A program made the translations under genes and the position numbers. Below, in pieces: positions 46,802-56,128 of a stretch of DNA of 64,000 bases (the first letter of the stretch is position 1; each line of letters begins with the position of its first letter). Source of the stretch: Nonomuraea candida (GTDB taxonomy: Bacteria > Actinomycetota > Actinomycetes > Streptosporangiales > Streptosporangiaceae). The stretch covers positions 161,061 to 225,060 of the forward strand of contig NZ_JOAG01000007.1 of assembly GCF_000725485.1 (NCBI RefSeq), written 5' to 3'. Under the pieces are notes generated by a model. That model was not told the origin of the DNA, ran no database searches, and saw only the letters and a program-made list of their open reading frames with translations.

Positions 46802-47359
46802 TCACAGGCGGGCGATCCACTCCTCGCCCGTGAGGACGTCGGCGCCCCTGGCCGGGAAGACGCGGTTCACCAGGAAGTCGTGCACGTCCGGCTCACCGTC
46901 GGCGCAGGCGTCGCTGAGCACGGTCACGTGGTAGTCGCGGTCGGAGGCGTCGTAGAGGGTGGCGGCGACCATCGCCCCGGTCGCTACCCCGGTCAGCACG
47001 ATCGAGTCGACGCGCTGGGCGCGCAGCAGCCGATCGAGGTCGGTCGCCGCGAACGCGCTGGCGCGGCGCTTCAGGACGACGGCCTCGCCCGGCAACGGCT
47101 CGATCCGCGGATGCACGAGCGTCTCGGGCGACTCCTCGTGGAACAGCGTCCCCGCCCCGTGCAGGCCACGGATCAGCCGGTTCCCCTCGGCCACGTCCAG
47201 GCCGGAGGCCCGGAGCCCGAACCGGATGAAGATCACGGGGATTCCGGAGGCCCTGGCGGCGGAGAGGGCCTTCTCCACGACGGGGAGCACGCCGGCGGCG
47301 AAGGGGTGGTTGTCCACGATCCCCGCCTGAAGGTCGCCGACGATGAGCGCGGTGGTCAT
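46802..47359 (-). CDS. Isochorismatase-like hydrolase lacking the catalytic Cys
   Basis: A 185-residue protein from ATG 47359 (AAGGAG upstream). Fold markers: V-G-D-L-Q-A-G-I-V (~7-15) with the catalytic Asp, V-L-K-R-R-A-S-A-F-A-A-T-D-L (~93-106) with the Lys, and V-L-T-G-V-A-T-G-A-M-V-A-A-T (~119-132). In cysteine hydrolases the Met of G-A-M-V is the nucleophile Cys. So it is either a non-Cys isochorismatase-like enzyme or inactive. No isochorismate pathway gene is nearby, and the NRPS lacks an aryl starter domain. Confidence 0.8.
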   Translation of the reverse strand: MTTALIVGDLQAGIVDNHPFAAGVLPVVEKALSAARASGIPVIFIRFGLRASGLDVAEGNRLIRGLHGAGTLFHEESPETLVHPRIEPLPGEAVVLKRRASAFAATDLDRLLRAQRVDSIVLTGVATGAMVAATLYDASDRDYHVTVLSDACADGEPDVHDFLVNRVFPARGADVLTGEEWIARL

Positions 47360-48070
47360 CCGGTCTCCTTGTCCGTACGGCACACCATCAGCCATCCTCC
47401 GCGGTCGTGTCCTTGGCGCAGTCGTCGCCGATCCAGTACGACGATAGCGGGACAGACGCCCGCAAGGGCCACCGGCCGCCGGCGCGGGCCGGGCCCGGTC
47501 CGCACCCGAAACCTGAGAGACGCCCGCGCAAGCTCGGGGTTCTCCGGGTGCCGCTCCAGGGACACCCAGAAGACCCTGAACAATTGAGCCTGCCCGTACA
47601 GATCGGAGCCGTCGAGGCTGCACTTGTTACCCGATACACGGCGCGCGCAGGCTCGCTGAGGGCTTCGTGAGATGGAGCGCCGTCACTCTTGCCCGCCATA
47701 CTCGATGAGAGGTGCGGAGCCTACGAGGCAACCGGTCGTGTTCGCAGATGCGTACTTGATCAGCTCGATCAAAGTGTTCATGACCGAAAGCTTTTGGAGG
47801 GCATCCACCCTCATCAACGGATTCGACACGTTTTTCGACACTCCGGCGGCGTTGATCATGAGATCGGAGCCGCCTTGGTGATCTCGTCGAGAAACGTTCG
47901 ATTCCGTACAAGATCGCAGCAGTGCCTCAACGGACCTCAAAGGGTTCGACCCCGACGAGGTCGTGATGGTGACGCCTGGGCCAGCCACGTGCGTGGGGGA
48001 TCATGACGCGTTTCTGCCAGTATCCCCCTTTGGGGGCGAATGTCGGAGATCTTCGTTATCGTCGGCCAGC
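47360..48070. other. Gene-poor, lower-GC stretch
   Basis: No well-supported gene in 711 bp. Base composition drops, and codon-position bias is weak between about 47690 and 47900. A small minus-strand ORF (47683-47859) is the only candidate. The stretch separates the P450/isochorismatase block from the beta-propeller gene and may be a recombination scar. Confidence 0.5.
47683..47859 (-). CDS. 58-residue peptide ORF, unknown
   Basis: It starts M-I-N-A-A-G-V-S-K-N, has a helical middle (L-S-V-M-N-T-L-I-E-L-I-K-Y-A), and a tail T-T-G-C-L-V-G-S-A-P then L-I-E-Y-G-G-Q-E. The leader-like helix followed by a Thr/Cys/Ser-containing tail resembles RiPP precursors in general shape, but no modification enzyme is adjacent and the ribosome site is weak (AAGGCGG, about 14 nt away). 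Codon use is less GC-biased than neighbours. It may be real or chance. Confidence 0.35.
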   Translation of the reverse strand: MINAAGVSKNVSNPLMRVDALQKLSVMNTLIELIKYASANTTGCLVGSAPLIEYGGQE

Positions 48071-50674
48071 ATGATCGATTCCCTGGACCCGGCGGGCGGC
48101 CTCGCCGCGGCGCTCGCCGCCCTGCGGGCCACCGACTGGTCCCGCTACGACCCCGCGCGCGACACCGTGACCCTGCGGGACGCGCTCGCTGAACTCGAGC
48201 GCGTCCATGGCGTCACCGAGGCGCACCGCTTCGCGACCGCCCGCATCCGCGCGGCGGGTGCCTGGCTGCGGCATCCCGACGTGCACCATGGCGGGCTGAA
48301 CGGCTACGCGCTCAGCCCGTGCGGCCGATATCTCGCCGTCGGCAGCGGCACCGGAGGAAACTACGACGCCGGTGGCGTCCTGCAGATCTTCGAGGTCGCC
48401 ACCGGCCGCTGCGTCAACGCCATCGACGGCATCGCGGGCGGCGTCGGCTTCCCCGATTACACGCGCAGCCTGCAATGGTCGGCGGACGGCACGCGCATCG
48501 CGCTGGAGTTCAACACCAACGCGACCGGCGTGTGGGACCCGTTCGGCGCCGGCAACAAGCCGATCGCCGACGCGTTCTTCTTTGGCGGCGGCAGGCCGCT
48601 GGGGATGGCGCTCGCGCCTGATGGCATGCGCGCGCTCGTCTACGGCGGCGAGTCGGACTTCATGTGGCAGGTCATCGTCTCGATGGAACAGGGGTCGGTG
48701 TCCGGGCCGCCGGACGGCGAGGAGATGGGGCCCGAGCCGCTGGAGTTCACCGGCCCCCTGCCGGGCGATTACGAGGACGAGTGGGGCGAGGAACCGGAAC
48801 TTCTGCTCCGCCGTATCTTCTGGTCGCGCGACGGCTCCCGCATCTACGGCGAAATGCGCGGCGGCTGGATCGTCTGCCTCGACGCCGACGAACGGAAGGT
48901 CGTCTGGATCCTGGAGACGGGAGCCGACCATAACGGCGATCCGCCCGAATGGAGCCTCGACGATCGCCTGCTCGCCTACCAGCATGACGGAAAGCTGGTC
49001 ATCGCCGATGCCGGCACCGGCCAGACGCTGACCGAACGTCCCGCCCCCTCCCAGGCCGAGTTCCTGCGCTGGGGACCGGAGGGCCGGCTCGCCGTCGTGA
49101 CGTCCGACCGGGTGACGGTCCTCGACGGGACGACCGGCGAACGGCTCCACGACCTGGACATCGGCGTGCACCGCGCCCACCCGCGCGGCTGGGACCCGCT
49201 TCCCTGGGCTTGGTCTCCGGACGGCCGCAGCGCAGCACTCGTCAACGGCGAAGGCCGCGTCGAGATCTGGGAGCTGGGCGGGCTGCCGGAACGCCTGCGC
49301 GTCATCGACGGACTCCCCGAGACCGGCGGGCACCTCCCCTACTTCGGTCTCGAATGGACTCCGGACAACGTGCTCGTGATGGTGGGCGGGGAGGCGGTGC
49401 GCTTCGTCCGCGCCGAGACCGGCGAGATCATCGGAGACTTCGCCTTCCACCACGAACCCGTCGTACCTCGCCCGTTCGAGCTGGATGGCAGGGACCGCTT
49501 CCCCGAAGCGACGCTCGCGCTGGACGCCGACACCTGGGCCGCCGCGTTCGAGGACGGCACCGTGATCGTCCCGCCCGGCCGGGAAGGCGACCTGTCGCGC
49601 CTGCTGGCCTGGACGATCGACCGGCGCTTCGCCTGGCCCGCCCACTGGGGTGACCTGGAGGTCCATCCCGACGCCACCAGCGCGGCCGAGCACATTGGCG
49701 GACCGTTCGAGCCCTTCCGCGGACGCGGCGCTCAGCCGCTCACACCGGGGACATGGCCGCCGCCCAATACCGCGACGATCGACGACCTCATTCGCGCGAT
49801 GCGCGCCGCCAAGGCTCATCCCGAGCGCTACGACGAGGCACTCCAGCAGGCCGCGATGATCTGGCTGAGGCGCGGCGAAGCGGCCGCGGCCCGCGATCTG
49901 GCCGCGATGATCCCGGAGAGCGACCGCCGTCCGTTCCACGCCGCGAAGCTCGCCGTCGCGTTCGGCGCGGCCGGACATCGCTCGGAGGCTGCCGCGATCT
50001 TCCACTACGACGACTCCGCCCTCGCCGACGCTGAACAGGAACCGGGCTTCGCGACGGTGGTCGCGGCCGCCTGCGAACTTCTCGGCCGCCGCGTCGACGC
50101 CGTTCGGTGGAAAGCGCGAGCCCGCGAGGACGAGGGCTGGACCGCACGCCTCTGGCACGTCTGGACCTTGCTCGAACGACGTCGGGACGACGAGGCCCGC
50201 GCGCTGCTAGACGCCGGGGAAGATGTCCCGACGTCGCCGTTCGAGGTGAATCCGTGGCTGGCCTACCTGCTCCGCACCGGCCGCACGCAATTGGTGAGAA
50301 AGCTGCTGATCAACAGTCGTGGTGCCTTCCCGTCCCGGCTGAGGTGGTTCGACACCCACGATGCGCCCGAGATCATCGCCGCGTTGGGCGAGGAGGACCT
50401 GCTGCGGCTCTGGGGCCAGGTCCACCGGTCGGTGGATGACCTGCTTTCCCCGGACGAGCAGACCGACGACCAGCTGGCCACGGCGCATGCAGCCCTGCGG
50501 GACGTGCCGCGTGCCCAGCGCGACCGCGCGCTTGGCGACCTGACCCTTCAAGCGGCGGCGCACGGCAACGTCAGCGCCGTGCTGTCGCTGCTCTCCCAGC
50601 TCGAGGATCCGCACCGGCACGCGCTGAGCGCCCTGCGGATCATTACGACCGGCACGGACATCGAGGTGTGGTGA
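48071..50674 (+). CDS. Large beta-propeller (WD40/quinoprotein-like) protein
   Basis: An 867-residue cytoplasmic-looking protein with no signal peptide. The start is the ATG at 48071; the frame is open further upstream but lacks a better start. Residues ~75-560 hold repeated blades (S-P-C-G-R-Y-L-A-V-G; S-A-D-G-T-R-I-A-L; S-P-D-G-R-S-A-A-L; W-S-x-D-G), as in WD40-like proteins. Residues ~580-860 are helical with TPR-like A-x-x-L-A patterns. No catalytic motif. Probably a scaffold. It lies alone before an IS30 remnant. Confidence 0.8.
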   Translation: MIDSLDPAGGLAAALAALRATDWSRYDPARDTVTLRDALAELERVHGVTEAHRFATARIRAAGAWLRHPDVHHGGLNGYALSPCGRYLAVGSGTGGNYDAGGVLQIFEVATGRCVNAIDGIAGGVGFPDYTRSLQWSADGTRIALEFNTNATGVWDPFGAGNKPIADAFFFGGGRPLGMALAPDGMRALVYGGESDFMWQVIVSMEQGSVSGPPDGEEMGPEPLEFTGPLPGDYEDEWGEEPELLLRRIFWSRDGSRIYGEMRGGWIVCLDADERKVVWILETGADHNGDPPEWSLDDRLLAYQHDGKLVIADAGTGQTLTERPAPSQAEFLRWGPEGRLAVVTSDRVTVLDGTTGERLHDLDIGVHRAHPRGWDPLPWAWSPDGRSAALVNGEGRVEIWELGGLPERLRVIDGLPETGGHLPYFGLEWTPDNVLVMVGGEAVRFVRAETGEIIGDFAFHHEPVVPRPFELDGRDRFPEATLALDADTWAAAFEDGTVIVPPGREGDLSRLLAWTIDRRFAWPAHWGDLEVHPDATSAAEHIGGPFEPFRGRGAQPLTPGTWPPPNTATIDDLIRAMRAAKAHPERYDEALQQAAMIWLRRGEAAAARDLAAMIPESDRRPFHAAKLAVAFGAAGHRSEAAAIFHYDDSALADAEQEPGFATVVAAACELLGRRVDAVRWKARAREDEGWTARLWHVWTLLERRRDDEARALLDAGEDVPTSPFEVNPWLAYLLRTGRTQLVRKLLINSRGAFPSRLRWFDTHDAPEIIAALGEEDLLRLWGQVHRSVDDLLSPDEQTDDQLATAHAALRDVPRAQRDRALGDLTLQAAAHGNVSAVLSLLSQLEDPHRHALSALRIITTGTDIEVW

Positions 50675-50782
50675 GGACCAGGGGCGTCAACGACACGAGC
50701 ATCGCGCTCGCGGGGGAGTTCGAGTCTCTGTCCTTCGAGACGGCCACGGTCGGGGCTCGAAGCGCTCGGTGCGGCGGTCACC

Positions 50783-51221
50783 GTGTCGGTGACCAAGAAG
50801 ACCGACCTGGTCTTCGCCGGGAAGAAGGCCGGACCCAAAGCGGGGTCGGGCGGCTCGACCATCTCGCGCGAACTGCGGCGTAACGCCGCCACGCGAGGTG
50901 GCCGCCTGGACTACCGGGCATCGATCGCGCAGTGGAAAGCCGAGTTGATGGCGCGGCGCCCCAAGATGCCGAAACTGGTGGCCAATGACCGGCTCCGGGA
51001 ATACGTGCAGGCCCGGCTGGCCGGTCCGCTCCAGGGGCCGGACGGCAAACCGGTGGCCGGCCCGCGGTCCTCACTCTGGAAGGGCCGGAACAAGCCCCGG
51101 CGTCGAGACCGCCGGTGGGCGCTGTCGTGGAGTCCTGAGCAGATCTCCAACCGGCTCAAGGTGGACTTCCCCGATGATGAGTCCATGCGCATCTCGCACG
51201 AGGCGATCTACCAGGCCCTGT
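50783..51221 (+). pseudogene. IS30-family transposase, truncated at both ends
   Basis: The reading frame contains S-T-I-S-R-E-L-R-R-N-A (helix-turn-helix of IS30 transposases), Y-R-A-S-I-A-Q-W-K-A, W-S-P-E-Q-I-S-N-R-L and I-S-H-E-A-I-Y-Q-A-L-F-I, then stops matching exactly where the opposite-strand SDR gene ends. The N-terminal H-T-H start and the whole DDE catalytic domain are missing. The frame runs on by chance to 51361. No terminal repeat is visible. Confidence 0.85.
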
Positions 51222-51911
51222 TCATCCGTTGCGCAGGACGGCCAGCGCCAGGTCGGCGACCTCCTCGGGCCGGCCGAACCGGCCGACGGGCAGGGCGCGG
51301 GGATCGGCGTCGCCGGGCAGCATGCGCGTGTCGGCGATCAGAGCGGGCGCCAGGGCGTTGACCGTCACGCCGCGTGAGGCGACGCGGGCGGCCAGGAAGT
51401 GGGTCAGGCCGTGCAGCCCGGCCTTGGAGGCGGCGTAGTCCGGGCCGATCACGCCGCCGGTGAAGGCGGCGACCGAGGACATGAACAGCACGCGCCCGTA
51501 CCCGCGCGCGGCCATGCCCGGCAGTGCGTGCTGGGCCAGCAGGAAGGGGGCGCGCAGGTTGACCGCGAGCGTGCGGTCCCACGCCTGCACGTCGAGCGTG
51601 GTGTAGTCCTGCTGGAGCGCGCGACCCGCGTTGGGGATCAGAAGGTCCACGGGGCCGCCGAGCGCGTCGGCGGCCTGGTCCAGCAGCCTGGCCGGGACGT
51701 GCGGGTCGGCGAGGTCGCCGGCGAGCGCGACCGCGCCGACTCCCGCGTTCTGGGCCTGGGTGACCAGTTCGTGGGCCGGGCCGGCGTGCGAACCGTAGAC
51801 GAAGGCGGTCTTCACGCCGGCGGCGATGAGGTGCCGGCCCAGTGCCTGGCCGATGCCGCCTGAGGCTCCAGTGAGCAGGGCCACCCTGCTGGACAGGTCG
51901 TGATCGTTCAT
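51222..51911 (-). CDS. SDR-family oxidoreductase, C-terminus lost at IS30 junction
   Basis: A 229-residue short-chain dehydrogenase: L-T-G-A-S-G-G-I-G-Q (~14-23), N-A-G (~88-90), catalytic S (F-M-S-S-V-A-A, ~138-144) and Y-A-A-S-K (~153-157). It ends abruptly after E-E-V-A-D-L-A-L-A-V-L-R-N-G; SDRs normally continue about 20 residues (G-Q-V-x-x-V-D-G-G). The stop is created at the junction with the IS30 fragment. Active-site residues remain, but the missing C-terminal strand may harm folding. Start ATG with AAGGA upstream. Confidence 0.85.
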   Translation of the reverse strand: MNDHDLSSRVALLTGASGGIGQALGRHLIAAGVKTAFVYGSHAGPAHELVTQAQNAGVGAVALAGDLADPHVPARLLDQAADALGGPVDLLIPNAGRALQQDYTTLDVQAWDRTLAVNLRAPFLLAQHALPGMAARGYGRVLFMSSVAAFTGGVIGPDYAASKAGLHGLTHFLAARVASRGVTVNALAPALIADTRMLPGDADPRALPVGRFGRPEEVADLALAVLRNG

Positions 51912-52035
51912 TGTTCGTCCTTTCCCGCGCACTTCTCGGTCGTACGGGTGGCCTTCTCGCCGCAGGCGCGGGACGAGATCCGCTCGTACGGGCTGGCGCC
52001 CGCCGAGCGGAATCCCATCGTCCCCGTCGGGATCG

Positions 52036-52608
52036 TCACGCCCGTGCCAGGGTGAAGCCGATGCCCGCACCCATCCCGCGCCCGTACGCGAGCTGGATCA
52101 GCAGCTCCACGGCCGGTTCCAGGTAGCGGGCGTTGGCCAGCGGGCCGGCGTCCACGGCGTCGAAGCCGAGCTGGGTGCCCAGCTCCAGCACGGTCTTCCT
52201 GGCGGCCTCGTCGTCGGAGGCCACTGGCAGGAACAAGCCGGGGGTGTCCAGGGTGGCGGCGAACACGGTGTTGAACGCCTTGACCACCCGGGCGCCGGGC
52301 AGGGCGGCGGCGACCTGCTCGCCCGCCGAGGTGGTGTGCCCGATGGTCAGCGACATGAAGTCGGCCGCCAGCGGGTTGGTGGCGTCGATCACGACCTTGT
52401 CCCGCAGGGCGGTCTTGACCTGAGCGTCGAGCTGGGCGATGGCGGTGAACGGCACGGCGAGCACGGTGACCTCGGCCTCGGCGGCCTGCGCCGCGACCTG
52501 GTCGGCGGCGGTGGAGGAGTTCGCCGTGGTGACCGTGTGCCCGGCCGCGACAAGACGGCGCGCCAGAGCGGAGCCGACGTTGCCCTGGCCGATGATGCTG
52601 ATCTTCAT
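52036..52608 (-). CDS. NADP-binding reductase (F420-dependent NADP reductase/NpdG-like)
   Basis: A 190-residue protein with an N-terminal Rossmann site M-K-I-S-I-I-G-Q-G-N-V-G-S-A-L-A-R-R-L (~1-19), V-T-V-L-A-V-P (~48-54) and D-A-T-N-P-L (~75-80), like F420:NADP reductase and related NAD(P)-binding proteins. It shares the promoter region with the divergent MarR gene and its two palindromic operators, so it is probably MarR-controlled. The 124 bp between it and the SDR gene hold no gene. Confidence 0.85.
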   Translation of the reverse strand: MKISIIGQGNVGSALARRLVAAGHTVTTANSSTAADQVAAQAAEAEVTVLAVPFTAIAQLDAQVKTALRDKVVIDATNPLAADFMSLTIGHTTSAGEQVAAALPGARVVKAFNTVFAATLDTPGLFLPVASDDEAARKTVLELGTQLGFDAVDAGPLANARYLEPAVELLIQLAYGRGMGAGIGFTLARA

Positions 52609-52646
52609 GAGAGAGCCCTTCGCGATGGGATGCGATGACACCCATA

Positions 52647-52664
52647 TGCGTCGAATTCGACGCA
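52647..52664. promoter_or_regulatory. MarR operator palindrome 1
   Basis: TGCGTCGAATTCGACGCA is a perfect 18-bp palindrome, 39 bp upstream of the reductase start codon. The same core recurs 45 bp away (centre to centre). Confidence 0.85.
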
Positions 52665-52690
52665 CCTGGGCAACAGCGATGATCGTACGG

Positions 52691-52710
52691 TTGCGTCGAA
52701 TTCGACGCAA
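52691..52710. promoter_or_regulatory. MarR operator palindrome 2
   Basis: TTGCGTCGAATTCGACGCAA is a perfect 20-bp palindrome 19 bp before the MarR start codon. Its first six bases could serve as a -35, so a bound dimer would block marR transcription. Confidence 0.87.
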
Positions 52711-52728
52711 CTCCGGTAGGCTCTCCCC

Positions 52729-53220
52729 ATGAGTGAACCGCGGTGGTTGAACGAGACGCAGATGCGCGCCTGGACCGGCTTCCTGGAAGCCTCGGGCCTG
52801 ATCCAGCGCCACGTGGAGCGGCAGCTTCGACAGGATGCCGGGCTCACCATGATCCAGTACGAGATCCTGCACTGGGCCAACGAGTGCGCCCCCCAGCGCC
52901 GGTGCATCACCGACCTCGCCGACCTGATGATCACCTCCCGCAGCGGCCTGAGCTACCAGGTGGCCCAGCTGGAGAAAGCCGGCCTGCTGCGCCGCGAAAC
53001 CGACGCCGACGACGAGCGCAGGGCCATGGTCGTCATCACCGACGACGGCCGGCGGCTGCTGGAGAAGACCGCGCCCGGACATGTGCAAGCGGTCCGCGAC
53101 GGCCTGGTCGACCTCCTGACCGACGAGCAGATCGCCCAGCTCGCCGACATCATGGACGATGTGCGCACCCAGCTGCGTCCCCGCGTACTGCCGACCGCCC
53201 GCCGCAAGAGAGCCATGTGA
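52729..53220 (+). CDS. MarR-family transcriptional regulator
   Basis: A 163-residue winged-helix protein: T-M-I-Q-Y-E-I-L-H-W-A-N (~40-51), I-T-D-L-A-D-L-M-I-T-S-R-S-G-L-S-Y-Q-V-A-Q-L (~62-83, recognition helix), D-A-D-D-E-R-R-A-M-V-V-I-T-D-D-G (~92-107, wing). Start ATG 52729. It is divergent from the reductase gene and flanked by two perfect palindromes, so it most likely represses both itself and the reductase/SDR pair until a ligand or oxidant releases it. Confidence 0.94.
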   Translation: MSEPRWLNETQMRAWTGFLEASGLIQRHVERQLRQDAGLTMIQYEILHWANECAPQRRCITDLADLMITSRSGLSYQVAQLEKAGLLRRETDADDERRAMVVITDDGRRLLEKTAPGHVQAVRDGLVDLLTDEQIAQLADIMDDVRTQLRPRVLPTARRKRAM

Positions 53221-54241
53221 TCGGCACGCTGCCCCACGGCCCTTCCCGCAGATCCCCCAGGAACACTTGGGCCGTTCGTGAAGCGGCTGGACTGAAGCTG
53301 ACGGATCCCCTCTGATCGTGTCCGCAGTGCCCTGCATCTGGAGGTAATCGTCACATGGCCCAAAGGGCCGGGCCTTCGTGCGTATGCTGCCGTCCGTCGA
53401 AATGCAGGGTGAAGAACGGCCGGCGTGCGAGCAAGAGTCAAGACCTGTGGATCATGAGTCCCCAGGCGGCTGTGGGGCGGGTGGTTCTATCGGGCGTTCG
53501 ATCGGAAAACGTCGTGATCGGTCGCTATCGTGTCGCCTCGTTTGTCGAGGAGGAGACGCATGAGTCCGGTCACGCGAGATGATCAACTACCCGAATCCAC
53601 CAACTCCTGCCGCAGGGCCTTGGCCCGGGCCAGCCGGGTATGGCGGAGTGGCGCACCGTAGGCCCGGTTGTGCTGACGCCTGGCCTTTGCGGCCCCCGGG
53701 TCCCCGTGGTGCTCCAGCAGCCCGCACTCTGCCGCTCGCTGCAGGAACCACCGCACGTCGGCCGGGCCGGGTGGATGAGGTTCAGCCGTTCGAGGATGCG
53801 GGTGAGCTTGCTCGATTGCGCCGGACTCTCCGGCACTGCTGGGCCCACGAGCGTGGCCGTCTTGGCCATCGCCGCCCGGCCTGCGTCAGGATGACAGCTA
53901 TGACCGTCCTGCCGGCCGTTGACGAGCCCGTCTTAGCGAGTGACTTCGACCTCGCGTACGCGGCGCCGAACGGCTCGGAGGCCCGGCTGGAGCCGGATGT
54001 GCTAGCGACCGCTACGCAAGAGGCTCCCCAACTATGTTTGATCACCTCGCGACTACCAGGAGGAAACCGTGGCAACGCCACCGGGTGCGGTCACCCGAGC
54101 TCACGCCTTGATCAGAGGTGGCCATTTCGGGGAGGCCGCCGAAGTCCTGCGCGTTGCGGCAGATGACGGTGGCGATGCGTTCGCCGATCGGGAGCTCACC
54201 ATGGTCGCGGCCATCAAGCCGCGACCATGGTCATTGCTGGG
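53221..54241. other. Degenerate region with gene remnants
   Basis: No intact gene in about 1 kb. On the minus strand, 53583-53762 reads as a plausible protein tail (A-D-V-R-W-F-L-Q-R-A-A-E-C-G-L-L ... A-L-R-Q-E-L-V-D-S-G-S, stop) but has no start of its own. On the plus strand a GTG at 54069, preceded by AGGAGG, opens V-A-T-P-P-G-A-V-T-R-A-H-A-L-I-R-G-G and loses sense near 54200. Both look like fragments. Confidence 0.45.
54199..54232 (-). terminator. Hairpin terminator after DHA2 exporter gene
   Basis: ACCATGGTCGCGGC and its exact reverse complement form a 14-bp stem with a 6-nt loop, 10 nt beyond the exporter stop on the minus strand. No T run. Confidence 0.7.
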
Positions 54242-55862
54242 TCAGTCCTGCGGTGCGGTTTTGCCCTGCCTTCCAGTGGGCTCGGTCGTCGACTTCTTGT
54301 GCGGGCTGAACAGAAAGCAGAGCAGGGCGGCGGCTACCAGGACCACGGCACACGCCACGAAGGCGGTCTGCATCGCGATGACGAAGCCGGTGGCGAACGT
54401 ATCGGCGGTAACGCGTTCGTACAGGCTGGTCGTGGCGGGGTTCAGGCCGCCTGGCGGCGTGGGCGGGCTGTAGTTTTGCGCGGCGGCGGTGCTGTCGTCG
54501 ATGAACTGGGCGCGCAGACTCTCCGGTAGCTGACCGGCGCGCTTCTCGGCCTCACTCCGCAGGCTCGAGGTGAGGCGGGCCGACAGCAGGGCGCCCAGCA
54601 CGGCCGTGCCGAGAACGCCGCCGACTTGCCGAGTGGTACTGGAGACGCCGGAGGCCGCCCCGGCCAGCCGAGGATCGATGTCGTCCATAGTGGCCTGCTG
54701 CAGTGGTGCGAACGGCACCACTGGCGATCCCGATGACAGCCAAACCGGGCAGCAGGCTCCACACGGTGCTGACGGAACCGGCCATGAGAACCAGCATCAG
54801 CAGGCCGACGGCCAGCAGGGTCATCCCCATCATCAGGATGTACTTGCCACCGAACCTGTCCGACAGCCGCCCGGCGTACGCCGAGCCGACCGCGGTGAGC
54901 ACGGCGTTTGGCAGCACCACCAGGCCGGTCTCCAGCGCCGAGTACCCGCGCGCCATCTGCAGGTACAGCACCAGCACGAACATAATGCCGATCATGCCGA
55001 GCTGGAAGACGAAACCGACCCCGTTACCGACCGCGAAGTTACGCGTGCTGAACAGGGCCAGCGGCATCAGGGGCTCCTCCCGCTGCCGGTGCTGCCAGAG
55101 AACGAACCCCGCCAGCAGCACGACGCCCACGACGATGACCGAGGTGATGCTGATCGGCCCGGTGATGGCACCCCAGTCGTAGCGTTCTCCCTCGATCAGG
55201 CCGAACACGATGCCGCCCAGCCCAGTGGTGGCCAGCGCGACGCCAACCACATCGAGCCGATGCTGCCGACCCGGGCGGATGGGCGGCGCGAAGGTCAGCG
55301 CCAGCACGGCTGTGATGATCCCGATGGGCACGTTGATGAAGAAGATCCAGCGCCAGCTGAGATGGGTGAGCAGGAAGCCGCCGAGGACCGGGCCAACGAT
55401 CGGAGCGAAGCCGACAATCGCGCCGAACAGGCCGAACGCGCGGCCCCGCAAATGCGGCGGGAAGATCGTCAGGATCGACGAGATGACCTGCGGGAACAGC
55501 AGCGCTCCGCCCAGCCCCTGCAGCAGCCGGGCGGTCAGCAGCTGGGGCGGTGAGCCGGCCAGCCCGCAAAGCGCCGAGGCGACGGTGAAGGTGATGATGC
55601 CGATCACGTACAGCCGGCGGTATCCGAAGATGTCCCCCAGCCGCCCGGTGGTGATCAGCAGCACCGAGAAGACGAGCAGGTAGCCGTCGATGACCCACAG
55701 CACCTGGTCGTAGGAGGCGTTGATGCTGTGGATCAGCGTGGGGATGGCAACGTTGACGATGGATCCGTCGAGCAACGACATGAAGAAGCCGACGCACATG
55801 ATCGCGAGGACCAGCCACGGATGCTGCGTGGCCGGTAGTGCAGCGGATTTGACTTCCGGCAC
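54242..55862 (-). pseudogene. DHA2-family MFS drug exporter, frameshifted
   Basis: Start GTG 55862 with GGGAGG upstream. N-terminal helices with M-S-L-L-D-G-S-I-V-N-V-A-I-P (motif D1-like), G-R-L-G-D-I-F-G-Y-R-R (motif A) and G-P-V-L-G-G-F-L-L (motif C) are typical of 14-TM DHA2 exporters such as EmrB/QacA. Near 54715-54722 the frame breaks: I-G-I-A-S-G in one frame continues as V-P-F-A-P-L-Q-Q-A-T in the next, which then runs through the last helices to 54242. A single-base indel explains it. Either a true frameshift mutation or a sequencing error. Confidence 0.85.
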
Positions 55863-56128
55863 TCCGGAACCTCCCTGAGGGAAGCGTCTGCTAGGTGGTG
55901 ACACGGGCCCAGCCACTGAGGCCAAAGCAGCGCTAACGCCAGGACACGGTCCCCGGCAGATCTCCGGGAGCTCGGAAAGGACCACAAGGGTCGACGCGAG
56001 TCGCCACCATCACAGAACACCCTTTTCCAGGATGTGGTGAGTGACTTCCACCTTCCCCGCGTCATCGGGACCCGGGTGAAGCTGGTTGGCGAGGCGGAAA
56101 GCCCAACGGTGAGAAGTCGGCGTGTAGC

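Noticed and set aside
46802..47359. Isochorismatase-like gene as part of a DHB/salicylate siderophore pathway
   Set aside because: No isochorismate synthase, aryl-AMP ligase or aryl carrier is found, the catalytic residue differs, and it is 27 kb from the NRPS with other operons between.
51222..51361. Continuation of the IS30 transposase frame beyond 51221
   Set aside because: The frame is Arg/Gly/Pro-rich and antisense to the SDR gene; transposase similarity ends at the junction.
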